From: Chionis minor
Taxonomy: Eukaryota; Chordata; Aves; Charadriiformes; Chionididae
NCBI GenBank assembly: GCA_013398295.1
Contig: VZSF01001886.1
Location: 371,816 to 435,815 of the forward strand
Direction: 5' to 3'
DNA length: 64,000 bases
In this document: positions 15,528 to 27,500 of the stretch, in pieces
Numbering within the stretch: position 1 is the first letter of the stretch
Layout: each line of letters opens with the position of its first letter
Translations under genes and position numbers: made by a program
Notes under the pieces: model-generated
What the model was told of the DNA's origin: nothing
Database searches by the model: none
What the model saw: only the letters and a program-made list of their open reading frames with translations

Positions 15528-18500
15528 CTTTAGCATTAGAAAGATTACTATTAGTCCAGTATTATCATTGCAGCATTGTGAAAGTTATTTATGTAATTAA
15601 AAAGTACTCTTGTAATACTTGCCAAAAGTAACACAAAAAAAAGGTTACCTCCAGAACCCTGAATCTCCTTATTGCACACATCTGTTCCCTCAAATGCCAA
15701 CTTTTTCAGCAGTCTGCATAAACAGTTTTGTTTACATCAAGCTGTGAAGGTAAAGACCACAGACCAGCCGGAGTGAAGAATCCTACTCCAAACCCAAGGA
15801 CCTCCCCACAGTGCTGTACTGCCACCCCCCCTCCCTCCCCAGCCCCGTCCTAATGTAAGCATTCAGCCTGAGACAACTGCCACTGCAGCAGACCACACAA
15901 GAGGCCCCTGAAACACCAGGAGGGGGGGAAAAAAACCCCAACCTTAGAATGCTTCAGAGCTCAAATTTGCACTTTTGGTTTCACATATTTATTATACAGC
16001 TAGAGGTAAAGTTTTATCCATGACAAGAACTGCCTATTAAAATTCTCTCTTCACTCCATGCCACTGGTTTTAGGATTCATATCCACTGATTGCAAAGCAA
16101 TCTTTTAGTGATAGATCCAAAACCAAAGTGCCTACTGAGGCTTTACTGAGTCCCACCTATAGGAGCACTTGAGCAGGTACTAACCAGTGGTGTTATGAGT
16201 GGAAAAAAAGATTGCCATTGACTGTGTGGCAGCTACCACGCAGAAGCATAAATTAATTTGAGCCATTAAACAAGAAAAGGTCAGACTCAGACTTACTGGG
16301 TGATCAGAGCAGTAAAATAGGTAGCATAATTACATCAGACGCTGACACATGAAAGCTTGAAATGGGCTACAGAATGAGCATGGTCTACCTGTACAGAGAT
16401 TTTTTTAGCCACAAGTTCCAGAAGCTCCTCAAGTTTACTTACTAAGTCTCGTTGTTTTCTGTCTTCGTGAAGCTTTACCAGTTCAGATAAGCCCAGCATA
16501 TACTGGTTTGATGCATGCTTTCTGGCAATGGAAGAGTTCTGTACTGGGGCTGCATCGGTTGCTTCTAACAGGTTACCACAGAAGTACTCAACCTCTCTGC
16601 CAGGACACGCCATGATCGCTGCAGTACCTTTACAAATTACATCCTTAACAGGCCTTTCACAAGCACCAACCATGTCACAGCCTGTGGTGACGTGCCAGCC
16701 ACTCCCACTACACAGCTGGAAAGGTAAAAGCACTGCCAGTCCTGTCACATGGATGATAGGGGACACCACAGCTTCCCCAGAAAAAGGGCGAGAAAAAGCA
16801 GGTCCACTCAACCCCAGCACTGAACATCCCTGGTGTACTGTACTGGTACTGACTTACTGGGAGCACTGATCGTTGCAGCTGGGGCTATTCATCAAGAGTC
16901 CTGTTCTCAGAGATGAGAACTTGTGTCCAGGGGCTTCCTCCCAGCGAGCAGCAGTCGGAGCTGCAAGTGGTCTTCACCTCTATCCAACCCGTCAGGCCAG
17001 CTCACAAGGAGCAGTAAGCTCTGTGTACAGCAGGCCAGTGCCAAACTCCATCCCCATCACGCTGATGCTCTTCGCAGCACCTCAGCTTACACCTAACTGG
17101 AAGGGAATCTTAACTGGTGCAAGGACAAGCTGTCAGTCGCTTCCTTTGAACAACTGTCTTCCATTAGTTCGAGGGTATACAACCTCCCCAAGTTATTTTA
17201 GATCTCCAGCTGCTGTTTGATCGTATTACAGCTGTAACCTAGTCAACTAGAAACAGATTATAAACTGAAGGCAACACTTGTGGCCTTTTCGACACGAACC
17301 ATACCACTGATATCCCTGCTCAAGATCAGATTATTACAGCTCACAGCTCATGGCAAGATGTACTAGAGCTATCCAGGGACTACTGCAGAATCCCACAGCC
17401 AGCTCGGAAAGTACATCTTCTCTGAGCACTGGGATCAGCCTGTCAGCTTCCGCACAGAGAAACACATGACCTGCAGAGCCCAAAGCTGCCCAGGCAGCCT
17501 CTCAGTTGGCTGGTCCCAAGGCTTCTAACTGAAAAGCCAGAAAACTACATCCTTCTTGTACCCAAAACCACAGTGAGGGCATCTGACAGGGCTGTACAAG
17601 CTGAGCATGCCTGCCCCTGCATCTGCAGCGTCTAACGGTTTCTGGCATGTCTCAAAGTACAGCTTTAAGTTTCTGCGGAGGTCCGTCCAAAGGGCTGTCC
17701 CCCATGAAGAGTTACAGCACTATTGTTTACAGATGAACAGGAAATGGATCCCCCGCAGCGCTGCAGCCAGCGCTTTACAATAGTTTGCACTCATGTGTAG
17801 GGCTCTGGTGAGCTCGACCTCTGAAGGCTCAGGAAGCACAGCCAGAGTGACTGGATGTCTGGAAAGCTGAGCTTACATGGCTATTCCTTGCTCAAAAACT
17901 CTAGTTTCTTCAGACTGCTACTGAAGGGGAAGGAAGTTACTGGTGTCCACTGGACAGAAATGAGCTTTAAGTTCCTTTGTTTGCAATTTAAGTTTAGCAT
18001 ATAACAAGACAGACAACTTCCTTGCAGTGCTTAATTAAGCACACAGTCTCCCCTTACCCAGTGTTTAAGATACTGCGCACACGTTGAGATTCAACTGGAA
18101 CCAAATACAAATCAATTGAAATTAACCCCGCTTCAAGTAAGAGCCTGAACCAGATTCCTTTCTGAGATCTCTTCCAATTTAAGTTTTTCTTTATATCACT
18201 TAGATGATAAAAAAGAGATAACACTTAAATTACATACTGAAGATGTCTGAGCCTTAAACTAGAGCTTAATAATAAATTACTAGCCATATGGACAATTTCA
18301 ACTGCATGTCAGTAATTCAAGGTTCTTCTAATCCATCAGGGACCAAGCGTTTTAAACCACTGTGCCCCCTAAGCACAGGGTTGATATTGCTGTCACTGAC
18401 TTCAACATTGTTGCTACGTTCATAATTCTGACACTGATTTTGATATAAACTCTCTAAATTTAAAAAAACCCCTCTGAGCTAAAATGAAAAGCAGGGTTTG

Positions 18501-19910
18501 TACTGTGAAGCTTATAGAGCAGCACTTTAAGTGAGGAAAAATGCATTCTCCATCTATTGCAACAACTACTTCTTAGGCATTCCAGTTCATCAAAACTGAA
18601 CACTAAGAGACCAATAAATACAAGAACTGCCAGAAATCTTATACAGCGCATGTACTTTCTCACACCATAAAGCACTTTAATCCCATGTGCCTTTGAAACA
18701 CGCCACTTAAGCTCTGAAGTAGCAAGTGCTACGTGGAAGCCAGAACTACATGAGAAACCATTTCTTCTTGCTGCTGGTTAAAGACGAAGATCTCCCTGTA
18801 CCTACAGTAAAGGAATTGCATCCTTCCTGCGACCTCTAAATTACTTTGAATGAAACACTAGCATAAATAGCTCTATGTGTACATTTAGATGTACAAACCT
18901 AGGGTAAACATCCCTAGAAAAAACTGATTTTGTAACAAGTCATATTTTTAACTTCAGAATACGTACTAATAGGTGTCAAATACTCCTGGCCAATATTATA
19001 CTGAATAAATCCTCCGGCATAGGATGCCTTGAGGATGGTTGAGGATCGGGCAAGTCAGTGTCTCCTGCCAGCAGATAGTCTTCCAAAACAAAAGATGTTT
19101 GGTTTGTGAACAATCCTGATGGGTTGCTGAAGGCAACAAAGAAGGTGTGAACCTCCCAGAACAGGGAAGGACAAAACTCAGGGAGAGAAAAAGCTGATGC
19201 ACATTAGCTGGAGTAGCCAAGCTGGACATTAAAAGCAGTAGAGAAATAAGATCTTATTTGAGAGGCTAAACAAGACAAGACAGGTTTTTCTGAGAGTAAA
19301 TACGGGAGTTCCCAGCTGACAACTGAATCCAAATGACACCATTTAAGCAGGAGATTAAGATCACCATTTCTACAGGGAAACAAGACGCAAAGCCCGGAGG
19401 AGCAGGCTGGGAGGTGGGGGGGGATCCGGCCCCGCGTGCAGACACCCCGCAGCTCGGTGCCAGCTCTCACCCCCCTCACCTGAGGGCAGTCCAGTGATCG
19501 ATCACCAAAGGAACAAAGACACATCGACAGCAGCTCCGCTCTCCCCAGCACCGGCCTGGGGCCCTGCTCCAGCCCAGACACCACCACGCATCCGCCGACA
19601 GGGAGAGGAGGCAAACGGCGACCTGCGATGCGGACCATCACCTTCCTGGGCCCGGCACCGGCAAGAGCCGGCAGCTCTCCTTCCTCTCCCGGGCACCGGG
19701 AACTTCCCGTGAAAGCCAAGGGCTCCCCAGCATCCCAGACCCTGCCCGCCCCGCCGGGGAGCCACGGCGAGGCCCCGCCGCGGCGCCGGTCCGTCCCCGC
19801 CGGGCGGAGCGGCCTCCCGAGTGCTGACTCACGGAAGGGCAGCGGCGCCCCGGGCAGGGGGCTCCCGCCCCGCCGCAGGGCCCCCGCAGCAGCCCCTCAG
19901 GGCGGGCGGG
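15528..19910 (-). other. LSM14B: LSM14B intron 1, sequenced part
   Basis: 4.4 kb from exon 2 to the assembly gap. It contains a same-strand open frame at 16820-16335 with an exon-like 3' end (reported as a finding). GC content rises steadily from about 19380 into the gap. No LSm-domain first exon (SKISLISKA / STVALAK type) could be read anywhere in this segment. Confidence 0.65.
16335..16820 (-). other. Unidentified 162-codon open frame in LSM14B intron 1
   Basis: Minus-strand open frame. Its last half starts at an ATG in good context (16613-16611, ATCATGG) and reads MACPGREVEYFCGNLLEATD, then APVQNSSIARKHASNQYMLG, then a charged helix-like segment KLHEDRKQRDLVSKLEELLE and LVAKKISVQ, where a donor-like CAG|GTAGAC occurs at 16389/16388. 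The residue pattern (amphipathic, charged, low in Pro) looks more protein-like than most chance frames here. I do not recognise a family. Joining this donor (phase 0) to LSM14B exon 2 (phase 1 entry) would break frame, so it is not an alternative LSM14B start. Confidence 0.3.
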
Positions 19911-20930
19911 NNNNNNNNNNNNNNNNNNNNNNNNNNNNNNNNNNNNNNNNNNNNNNNNNNNNNNNNNNNNNNNNNNNNNNNNNNNNNNNNNNNNNNNNNN
20001 NNNNNNNNNNNNNNNNNNNNNNNNNNNNNNNNNNNNNNNNNNNNNNNNNNNNNNNNNNNNNNNNNNNNNNNNNNNNNNNNNNNNNNNNNNNNNNNNNNNN
20101 NNNNNNNNNNNNNNNNNNNNNNNNNNNNNNNNNNNNNNNNNNNNNNNNNNNNNNNNNNNNNNNNNNNNNNNNNNNNNNNNNNNNNNNNNNNNNNNNNNNN
20201 NNNNNNNNNNNNNNNNNNNNNNNNNNNNNNNNNNNNNNNNNNNNNNNNNNNNNNNNNNNNNNNNNNNNNNNNNNNNNNNNNNNNNNNNNNNNNNNNNNNN
20301 NNNNNNNNNNNNNNNNNNNNNNNNNNNNNNNNNNNNNNNNNNNNNNNNNNNNNNNNNNNNNNNNNNNNNNNNNNNNNNNNNNNNNNNNNNNNNNNNNNNN
20401 NNNNNNNNNNNNNNNNNNNNNNNNNNNNNNNNNNNNNNNNNNNNNNNNNNNNNNNNNNNNNNNNNNNNNNNNNNNNNNNNNNNNNNNNNNNNNNNNNNNN
20501 NNNNNNNNNNNNNNNNNNNNNNNNNNNNNNNNNNNNNNNNNNNNNNNNNNNNNNNNNNNNNNNNNNNNNNNNNNNNNNNNNNNNNNNNNNNNNNNNNNNN
20601 NNNNNNNNNNNNNNNNNNNNNNNNNNNNNNNNNNNNNNNNNNNNNNNNNNNNNNNNNNNNNNNNNNNNNNNNNNNNNNNNNNNNGGGACGCGGGGCCGGG
20701 CCGCAGCTGGAGAGCGGCTCCCGCCGCGCGGCGTCTCCCGGGGCCGCTGCGGCCGCCCAGCCGGCTGCGGGGCGCTGCGGGGCCGCCGGTGGCATCTGGC
20801 AGGCGTGGTCACGGGAGGTGAAGCCGCGACCCAGCCTGAGGTGGAGGGCAGCAGGCGGGGCAGTCCCGTTGGGGCAGCGGGTGAGGGCGCGCAAATCGCG
20901 CTGATTTGTGTGACGCAAATGAGGGAGGTT
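19380..20930. promoter_or_regulatory. LSM14B: LSM14B promoter CpG island (interrupted by gap)
   Basis: Sequence on both sides of the gap is extremely GC- and CpG-rich, contrasting with the AT-rich flanks. Position upstream of LSM14B exon 2 and the absence of its first exon elsewhere make this the likely promoter and exon-1 region. No TATA box is visible in the sequenced part. Confidence 0.7.
19911..20684. other. Assembly gap (774 N)
   Basis: A run of N flanked on both sides by CpG-rich sequence. It most likely contains the LSM14B transcription start and first coding exon. Open frames that run across it are artefacts. Confidence 0.98.
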
Positions 20931-20944
20931 CAAAACGAGCAGCT

Positions 20945-21230
20945 GGACAAGGACACAGTACAGCAGGGGCCATTGTCTACATGTGAAGAGGTTTGCTGGC
21001 GCTGCGTGCGGCCGTGCCTTGGTGACATGTCTTCCACCAGCGATACGACAGTGACAATAGAAAACCGGAACAATGCGACACCACCGCAAACCCGAAACAG
21101 CACAGCAGGAGACGTTGTCTAGATGTGAAGAGGTTTGCTGGCGCTGCGTGCGTCCATGCCGTGGTTACGTATCTTCCAGCGGTGACAGCAGCGACGCAGG
21201 AGCACACGGTCCACAGGTTTATCCTCCTGT
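20945..21230. repeat. 142-bp tandem duplication (two diverged copies)
   Basis: The block ATGTGAAGAGGTTTGCTGGC plus GCTGCGTGCG occurs at 20981 and again at 21123, 142 bp apart. Flanking words also match in order (CAGTACAGCAGG / CAGCACAGCAGG upstream; CTTCCACCAGCGATACGACAG / CTTCCAGCGGTGACAGCAG downstream). Confidence 0.85.
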
Positions 21231-22794
21231 CAGGGTGACCTGCTTCCCCGCGCACCGCGGCTCGGAGACCTGCTGTCCAGGTGCCCCGAGCTGCCTGTCC
21301 CGTGACCTTAGGCGTTTCATGGTGCTACTCCTCACGCTGTGTGCTCCACCGGAAGGGCAGATCTCCTGTCTGAACAGGGAAGATGCCTTCCTTCTCACTC
21401 TTTCTTAGGGACGCACACGTGCAGTCTTTCCCTTGTTAAATTTTCATTGTCCTAGCATGTTAGAGACTTGCTAAAAAAAGCAAGTAAACCATTTCATATA
21501 TATTAATTGGGCAAACAGTATTTTTGAATAAGAATGTCAGCCCTTAAAGTCAACCTTTTTAGGTGTTTAGCTCGGCCTTAAGTATAACCTATACAGAGCA
21601 AGAAAAGATTCCCTTTCTACTGCAGTAAAGAATGCCCTGTAGCGGGCAATCACCGGTTAGAAACTTCCCCGATGAAAAGACTCATCTAGTGCCCCTGGAT
21701 GAGGAGTGTCTAGTTTAAGAACGTGGAAGAGTTCAAATGGAGAAAAAATAGGTCAAGAAATAAAATGCTCTGTTCAGGAGCGGTCACAAATAATTATTTT
21801 GAATGGGAAAAACGCTGTTAGTATAGGCAATGCAACCCAAGGTAGAGAAGCAGTGCTTCCTCTTTTGGTTTATATTCTCCAAATCCGCAATATGTTTAGC
21901 TTGATATTCCTTATGTCCACTCTTAAAATATTTTTTAGAAATGGTAAATGGGCTTCCAGGTTTTTCAGTTCAACTCGGTTTTTTTCCTTATGCACACCAA
22001 AATGTCACTGAATCATGAGCACCTCTAGTTCCAGTATTTTGTTCTGTATTCAGTAAAGGTGAATATGATTGTTTTATCCTTTCTTTTTTTTTTTTTTTTC
22101 TAAATACCAGGGAAGAGAAAGGGACAATCACGTACCCATACAGAATGTGGATCCCGTAGGAAGACTAATTAAAGCAATGCAATGCAGAAAAAGAAGATTA
22201 CACCAAAGTGGCATAAACTCTACGCTGGTAAGGAGAGCTATGCAAACATATGGAATTTTAGTTATAATCACCAGGGCCATAAATCGACCTACCTCTGGAA
22301 GATACTCTTATGGCAATGAATTTCCTCAGTATATTTTGTTTGACAACAGCCAGAGATAACAAGTGATGAGCAAGAAGAAATATGACACCTGACAGTTTAA
22401 ACGCCCTGTTAGTGTTATTTACTCTGTTAAAAATACAGTACTTCATCCATTAAGTGTTGAAAGGGGGAACGAAAGAGCATCTTTCGCCATGTTAATTCAT
22501 GACAAGTGTGCGATCCTGGGCATCCCTCACATGCAGAGGGAATATTTGGCTTCATATGAAGAAGCCGATTGCAGTTCATCATGGTACTAGGAAGAAACCT
22601 GGCAGAGTTGCACCTCGTGGTAGCAGTGGACACAGCTTTCATGGAACAGCGTTTTGGACCACTGGTAACTGTGGTCTTTGGAGACTGGAGGTAGGGTACA
22701 GTCAGAGCATGTCACTACATAGCTTGTTCATTTACAGGAAAACCTATGTTGCCAGAACTAATGAGGCTTCCACGGCAGTTGGAATGAGGCAGGG
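21231..22794. other. Intergenic, with one unexplained exon-like unit
   Basis: Intergenic DNA between the LSM14B promoter and the CR1 fragment. The only structured signal is a plus-strand segment at 22111-22227. It is preceded by a T20-class polypyrimidine tract and CAG, followed by CTG|GTAAGG, and open in one frame for exactly 39 codons. No repeat family is recognised here. Confidence 0.5.
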
Positions 22795-23582
22795 AAAAAC
22801 CTTACGAAGTTCAACAAAAGTAAGTGCAGGGTCCTGCCCCTGGGGAGGAATAACCCCCCGCACCAGGACAGGCTGGGGGTGACCTGCTGGAGAGCAGCTC
22901 TGCAGAGAGGGACCTGGGCGTCCTGGTGGCCAACAGGATGCCCATGAGCCAGCAATGTGCCCTGGTGGCCAAGAAGGCCAATGGCATCCTGGGGGGCATC
23001 GAGAGGAGCGTGGCCAGCAGGTGGAGGGTGGTCTTCCTCCCCCTCTGCTCTGCCCTGGGGAGGCCACAACTGGAGTCCTGTGGTCCAGTGCTGGGCTCCC
23101 CAGTTTAAGAAGGACAGAGAACTGCTGGAGAGGGGACAGCAAAGGGCTACAAAGATCATTAGGGGACTGGAGCATCTCTCTTATGAGGAAAGGCTGAGGG
23201 AGTTGGGTCTCTTTAGTCTGGAGAAGAGCAGACTGAGGGGGCATCTCATCAATGTTTACAAATCCTTAAAGGGAGGGTGCTGGGAGGAGGGGGCCAGGCT
23301 TTTTTCAGTGGTGCCCAGTGATAGGACAAGGGGCAATGGGTATAAACTCAAATATAGGAAGTTCCATCTCAACATGAGGAGGAACTTCTTTACTCTGAGG
23401 GTGGCAGAGCCCTGGCAGAGGCTGCCCAGAGAGGTGGCGGAGTCTCCGACTGTGGAGACATTCCCAACCCGCCTGGACGCCATCCTGTGCACCCAGCTGT
23501 AAGTGGACCTGCTCTGGCAGGGGGTTGGACCAGATGATCTCTAGAGGGCCCTTCCAACCCTTAACATTGTGTGATTCTGTGA
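22795..23582 (+). mobile_element. CR1 LINE, 5'-truncated 3' end
   Basis: Nearly 790 bp of typical CR1 3' sequence. It contains GAAGTTCAACAAAAGTAAGTG, the GGAGAGCAGCTCTGCAGAGA segment, CCAAGAAGGCCAATGGCATC and the conserved tail GGGGTTGGACCAGATGATCT through TTCCAACCC, ending in the ATTCTGTG-type 3' terminal word. The frame encodes the C-terminus of the CR1 ORF2 protein ([20 protein letters not shown], then [20 protein letters not shown] and so on to 23502). The upstream part reads in a different frame, so there is a frameshift near 23080-23095 (an extra base in TGTGGTCCAG relative to the usual TGTGTCCAG). The copy is 5'-truncated and dead. Confidence 0.95.
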
Positions 23583-24004
23583 ATGCAACTAGTGGCATTT
23601 GGGATGGTCATCACAGATATATCTAAAGATATTTCGTAGCAGTTAAAAGAGAAACCTGTGACTTACAGCAATGATGAAAATCTGTGGGGTGTATGATGGC
23701 CAGAGAGCACTTACGTGGTGGCTGATGGCCATGGCCGTGGCAATGTGAGCTGAGCTGACATCTGGCAGAGTTAATGGCAGAGGGCAGCTGTTGGAAAGAC
23801 GTCTGTGACACGTTCCAACTGGCGGAAGAAGTGAGCCAGATGCTTCCACCGGCTGCGGAAGCATCACCTCTTGCACCTGGGGACAGTGGGGTATGTTTGC
23901 AGTTGGTGGCGTAGGAATTAGTGGGACACGTGCAGCTGCTGAGGAGAATGGCAGCTAGTGGTAGCAGTGGTTGAATTGAAGTTCTAGGAGTTGGATGGGG
24001 GGAA

Positions 24005-24570
24005 AATACTAGAGGTGGCACAGGGAAGGCAAGGATCTCCAAAGGAAGAGGGAAGAGGAGAGAAGAGAGACTAGCATGGAAAATGGAGGAGGTGAAGGTG
24101 GAATGGAGATTTGACTTTGGTGTGGCAAACAAAACAAATGATACAAAGGAAGGGAGACAAACGTGAGCCCTAGAGGAAGAAAAGTTAGAAACATCCCAGT
24201 AGTTTAAAAGAAAAATGTAGTAGCTGCAGGGAAGGAGGGTAAGGTCACCAAGTACAGAACACGATCCCATAGTGGTGCAGGGAATGGGTAGTAGAAAAGA
24301 GCCCAGGAATGAAGGAGGGACTAGAAAAAGATGGAAGAACTAAAAAAATGCAGGAAAGATGGGAAGGGGAAAAAAAAAATAAAAAAGATCCATCTATGTA
24401 AGTGTTTTATTCTAAATAAAGAAAAGCAGAGAAAGTAGAATAAAGGAAAAATAACATGTAAAGCCAACTAAAGGAAACTAGACTAAAAGGAAGAGAGAGG
24501 GAAGGTGAAAGAAATAAAGAAATGAAAAGAAAAAATAGAAACATGAATAAGAAGGAAAAAAATTGATTGA
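24005..24570. repeat. Purine-rich (GA) low-complexity tract
   Basis: The plus strand is heavily biased to A and G for over 500 bp, especially 24040-24090 and 24260-24560, with short GGAAGAGG/GAAAGAAA-like words. The minus strand is correspondingly pyrimidine-rich and keeps a 215-codon frame open by composition only. Confidence 0.75.
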
Positions 24571-27500
24571 AAATTCGGTGACTTTTATTTAGCTAATGTG
24601 TGCTTCACACAATTACTTTCTCCATTTCCCACAGTGTAAGAAAAAGAGATACAATGATGTGGGTAGGAAATGGTGCTTCATTGCAGTAGTTTGTCTTGCA
24701 TCTCAGGAAAAGGGGTAAAAATTCCATCAAAACAATAGGTGGTGTTTTCTTTTTTATTCCAGAAATAAACAGAGAGATTTTAATACATTTAATACTGTTC
24801 TGTCCTCTCTCCCCTTCCTCTCTTTCTCTTTTTCTCAGTTTTGAGTCTGTGCCTCAGACATTTCAATTTTGACATCTTTCATTCCACCCCCATATATCAA
24901 ATTTAAAGTCAGTTTAACTCCTGGATTTAAATGAAATATTTTATAAAATGTCATAGTTTTAGGCTTGTGTGGGATTGGCTCTCTTAATTAGTACCTCGAC
25001 TGTGTACTTAGTGGAACTGGCTTAAATCTGCATTATTCCATTACATTTCTCAGCAGTCCAAATGCATTGCAGAGTCAAGATGAACTATATTTTACCAGTA
25101 AGGATGCAGTGGCAGAGAGCTTAAACTTCTTATCCCGACCCACAAAGTTTGTGAGTGTCAAAGCAAGACTACAATTTGGGCATTGCTCATTATTTCAATG
25201 CTCTAATTATATGAAATATAAGAGGAGGAGATGTTCACGTGAGTTTGGATGAAAACAAATTACTTTGTACAGATACACAGTCTCTATAAGGTATGGTGTC
25301 AGTATCTGAGACTAAGCTTTACCTATAGAAATTTAAAAAGTAACATTTAAAATTACTTACTAGATTCAACAGGCTCTTAATCTGTACTTTTTACCCAGCT
25401 ATATTAGAAATACATTCACATTAAAATAGTATATCTTTATTTTCTTGTTCCATGTATGCATTCAATATCACTTTTCATACTGTGGTCAGTTTACTCTTTT
25501 TCCTGCTAAATCAATCATTTTCTACAGGCTAAGACAGGTCTTTGCTGTCATGCAAAATGATAATTTCTTTTTGTATTTGTGAAAATCCAATGGTAAAATT
25601 ACCAAAAAATGCTGGAGAATTTTTCTGTTTGTGTAGCACGTCCACGTGGAAGATTCAGATTACCATGTGGGGATTCAAATCACCAGCCTGACTTCTAAAC
25701 TCCTCAGTTTTTTCAAGATAGGCTGAATATATCCACTTAAATTTATGGGATAAGCCAACAGTGCCCTTCTGACATGCCCGGTCTTTGCTGTTTGTACCTC
25801 AGGAATTTACAGGGACTACTCAGAAAAGTTGTGTTGATTACCTGAACCTATAGAGGTTAGAAGTCATCGGGGCATTTTTGATGCAACAGAGTGAGGAGGG
25901 AACATGCATTTACTTATTTTTATAAAACTGAAATATCTTGGAGATGCATAACATCTTTTATTAGAATGAACTCAAACTGCTATTCCAGGCTTTTTTTCAT
26001 GCTCACATCACTACACTACAGTGGGGGACGGAGCAGTTAGAGAAGCGAACATACCTTTTATACTGAGGCTTTCTGAATCACAAATGGCACGATGAAGTTA
26101 TTCTGGCTAACTAGGTAGTGATTTATTCACGGATGTGGAAGGTAGAGATAAGAGATCCTTTCATGAAGACAGGCAATTGGATAATGTATATGATACAAAA
26201 AAGGCTGACGAAGCTGAAGTTTGCAGTTTGGTCACAAAAAGTGAAGGATGAAGTCTTACAAGCCAGACCTAGATTCTAAAAAAGGTGTTTAGGCATCTAT
26301 CTCCCATTCAAATGAGTAAGAAATTCAGACCTAAGTTTAGAAATAATTAGGGCATAAAGAGAGATAGTTGTCTATCTAGGACAGTGGGGAGCACAGAACA
26401 TAGCCTAAAATACAAGGTTCCTTTAGGAAAAATATCTGGGGTTTTTTTGGGTTTTGGGGTTGGTTTTTTTTGCTGCATAAGCTGCTTTTTCTTGGGTAGT
26501 GTTGTGCTGATGGATGGGATGGGATGAAAGTGGGATTTCATAGAGTTTTTTCAGGCATGAAGTAAGCAAAAGGTGGAGTGAAGAGCATGCTGAAAGGCAG
26601 ATAGGAGATAATAAATGGAGAAAGGAGGCAAAACATTGCCTTTGAGGGATGAAATGCTGCAAAGAATTAGTCTTCAAATAAAGATTTTGTAGGGTTTCAG
26701 GTTTATGCATTAACTGGGAGAATAAGAATCTGCGTATTTAGCTTCATGCCCAACTTTCCAAGATGTTCAAGAGCTTCAGTGATAACCAATGATCTAAATC
26801 CACTTCTAGGCTGAAAAGGGGCCAAGTAGCAACTCGACTATTGCAACTGACCTACTTGGTACACTTGACAGTAGTCTCAGTGGAGAGACTAAGGAGCAGA
26901 TGGGAGCACAGCCTGATGCATCGCTCTGTGGACAGTCTTTGCAGAACAAAATCATATGTTTTGGAGAGTACAAGTTGTATTCACTGCATACTGCAGACGC
27001 CTGGATCTTGCAGGCTAGAAATTTCACCATTCCCTGTACAGAAATCTATCTTCACTAATTGCGTTTGGCTAAAATTCCAGAAGGCTCCATAGCAGTGTTT
27101 CTTTAAGAGCTCCTCCTTCTCTCTCTGTACTTGAGTCTCTACAAATTATTGAACGTGTTCCGGCTCTCAGTATCAAGCGCTATTTCGTTGGCATCGAGGC
27201 TTGAATGGGGTTGAACCAAGACCTTAATGCCCAGTTCTTGCTAGTGCAAATCAAATCACAGGACAACATACATCACTGGGCTGAGAACTTAGAGGAAAGA
27301 GCTCATTTATTAGATGTTTTAGTTCAGAGACCTCATTTGCATTAATTCTCTACAGCGGACTCTGTTCTCGAGCCAAAGAAATGAATCTCCCTCTCCTTAC
27401 CTGTTTTACAAACGACTAGTAGATTCTGCTTCTTTCTGTCCAGGTAGGTAACAGATCGTTTTACCGAGACCCGGCAGTATGCTGTTCTTTCCCTGCATAA

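Noticed and set aside
16389..16613. Alternative first exon of LSM14B
   Set aside because: The candidate ends in phase 0 while LSM14B exon 2 needs phase 1 entry, so the joined protein would be out of frame.
19828..19842. Minus-strand donor-like TTCC|GTGAGTCA near the gap as the end of LSM14B coding exon 1
   Set aside because: Sequence before it does not encode the LSm N-terminus (STVALAK); at best a 5'UTR exon donor, more likely chance or an AP-1-like TGAGTCA word.
19638..21122. Very long open frames around the first gap
   Set aside because: They exist only because N bases contain no stop codons; flanking pieces are CpG-island translations.
23623..24270. 215-codon minus-strand open frame beside the CR1 tail
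   Set aside because: It lies partly opposite a purine-rich tract and is Ser/Leu/Pro-rich from pyrimidine codons; composition explains its length.
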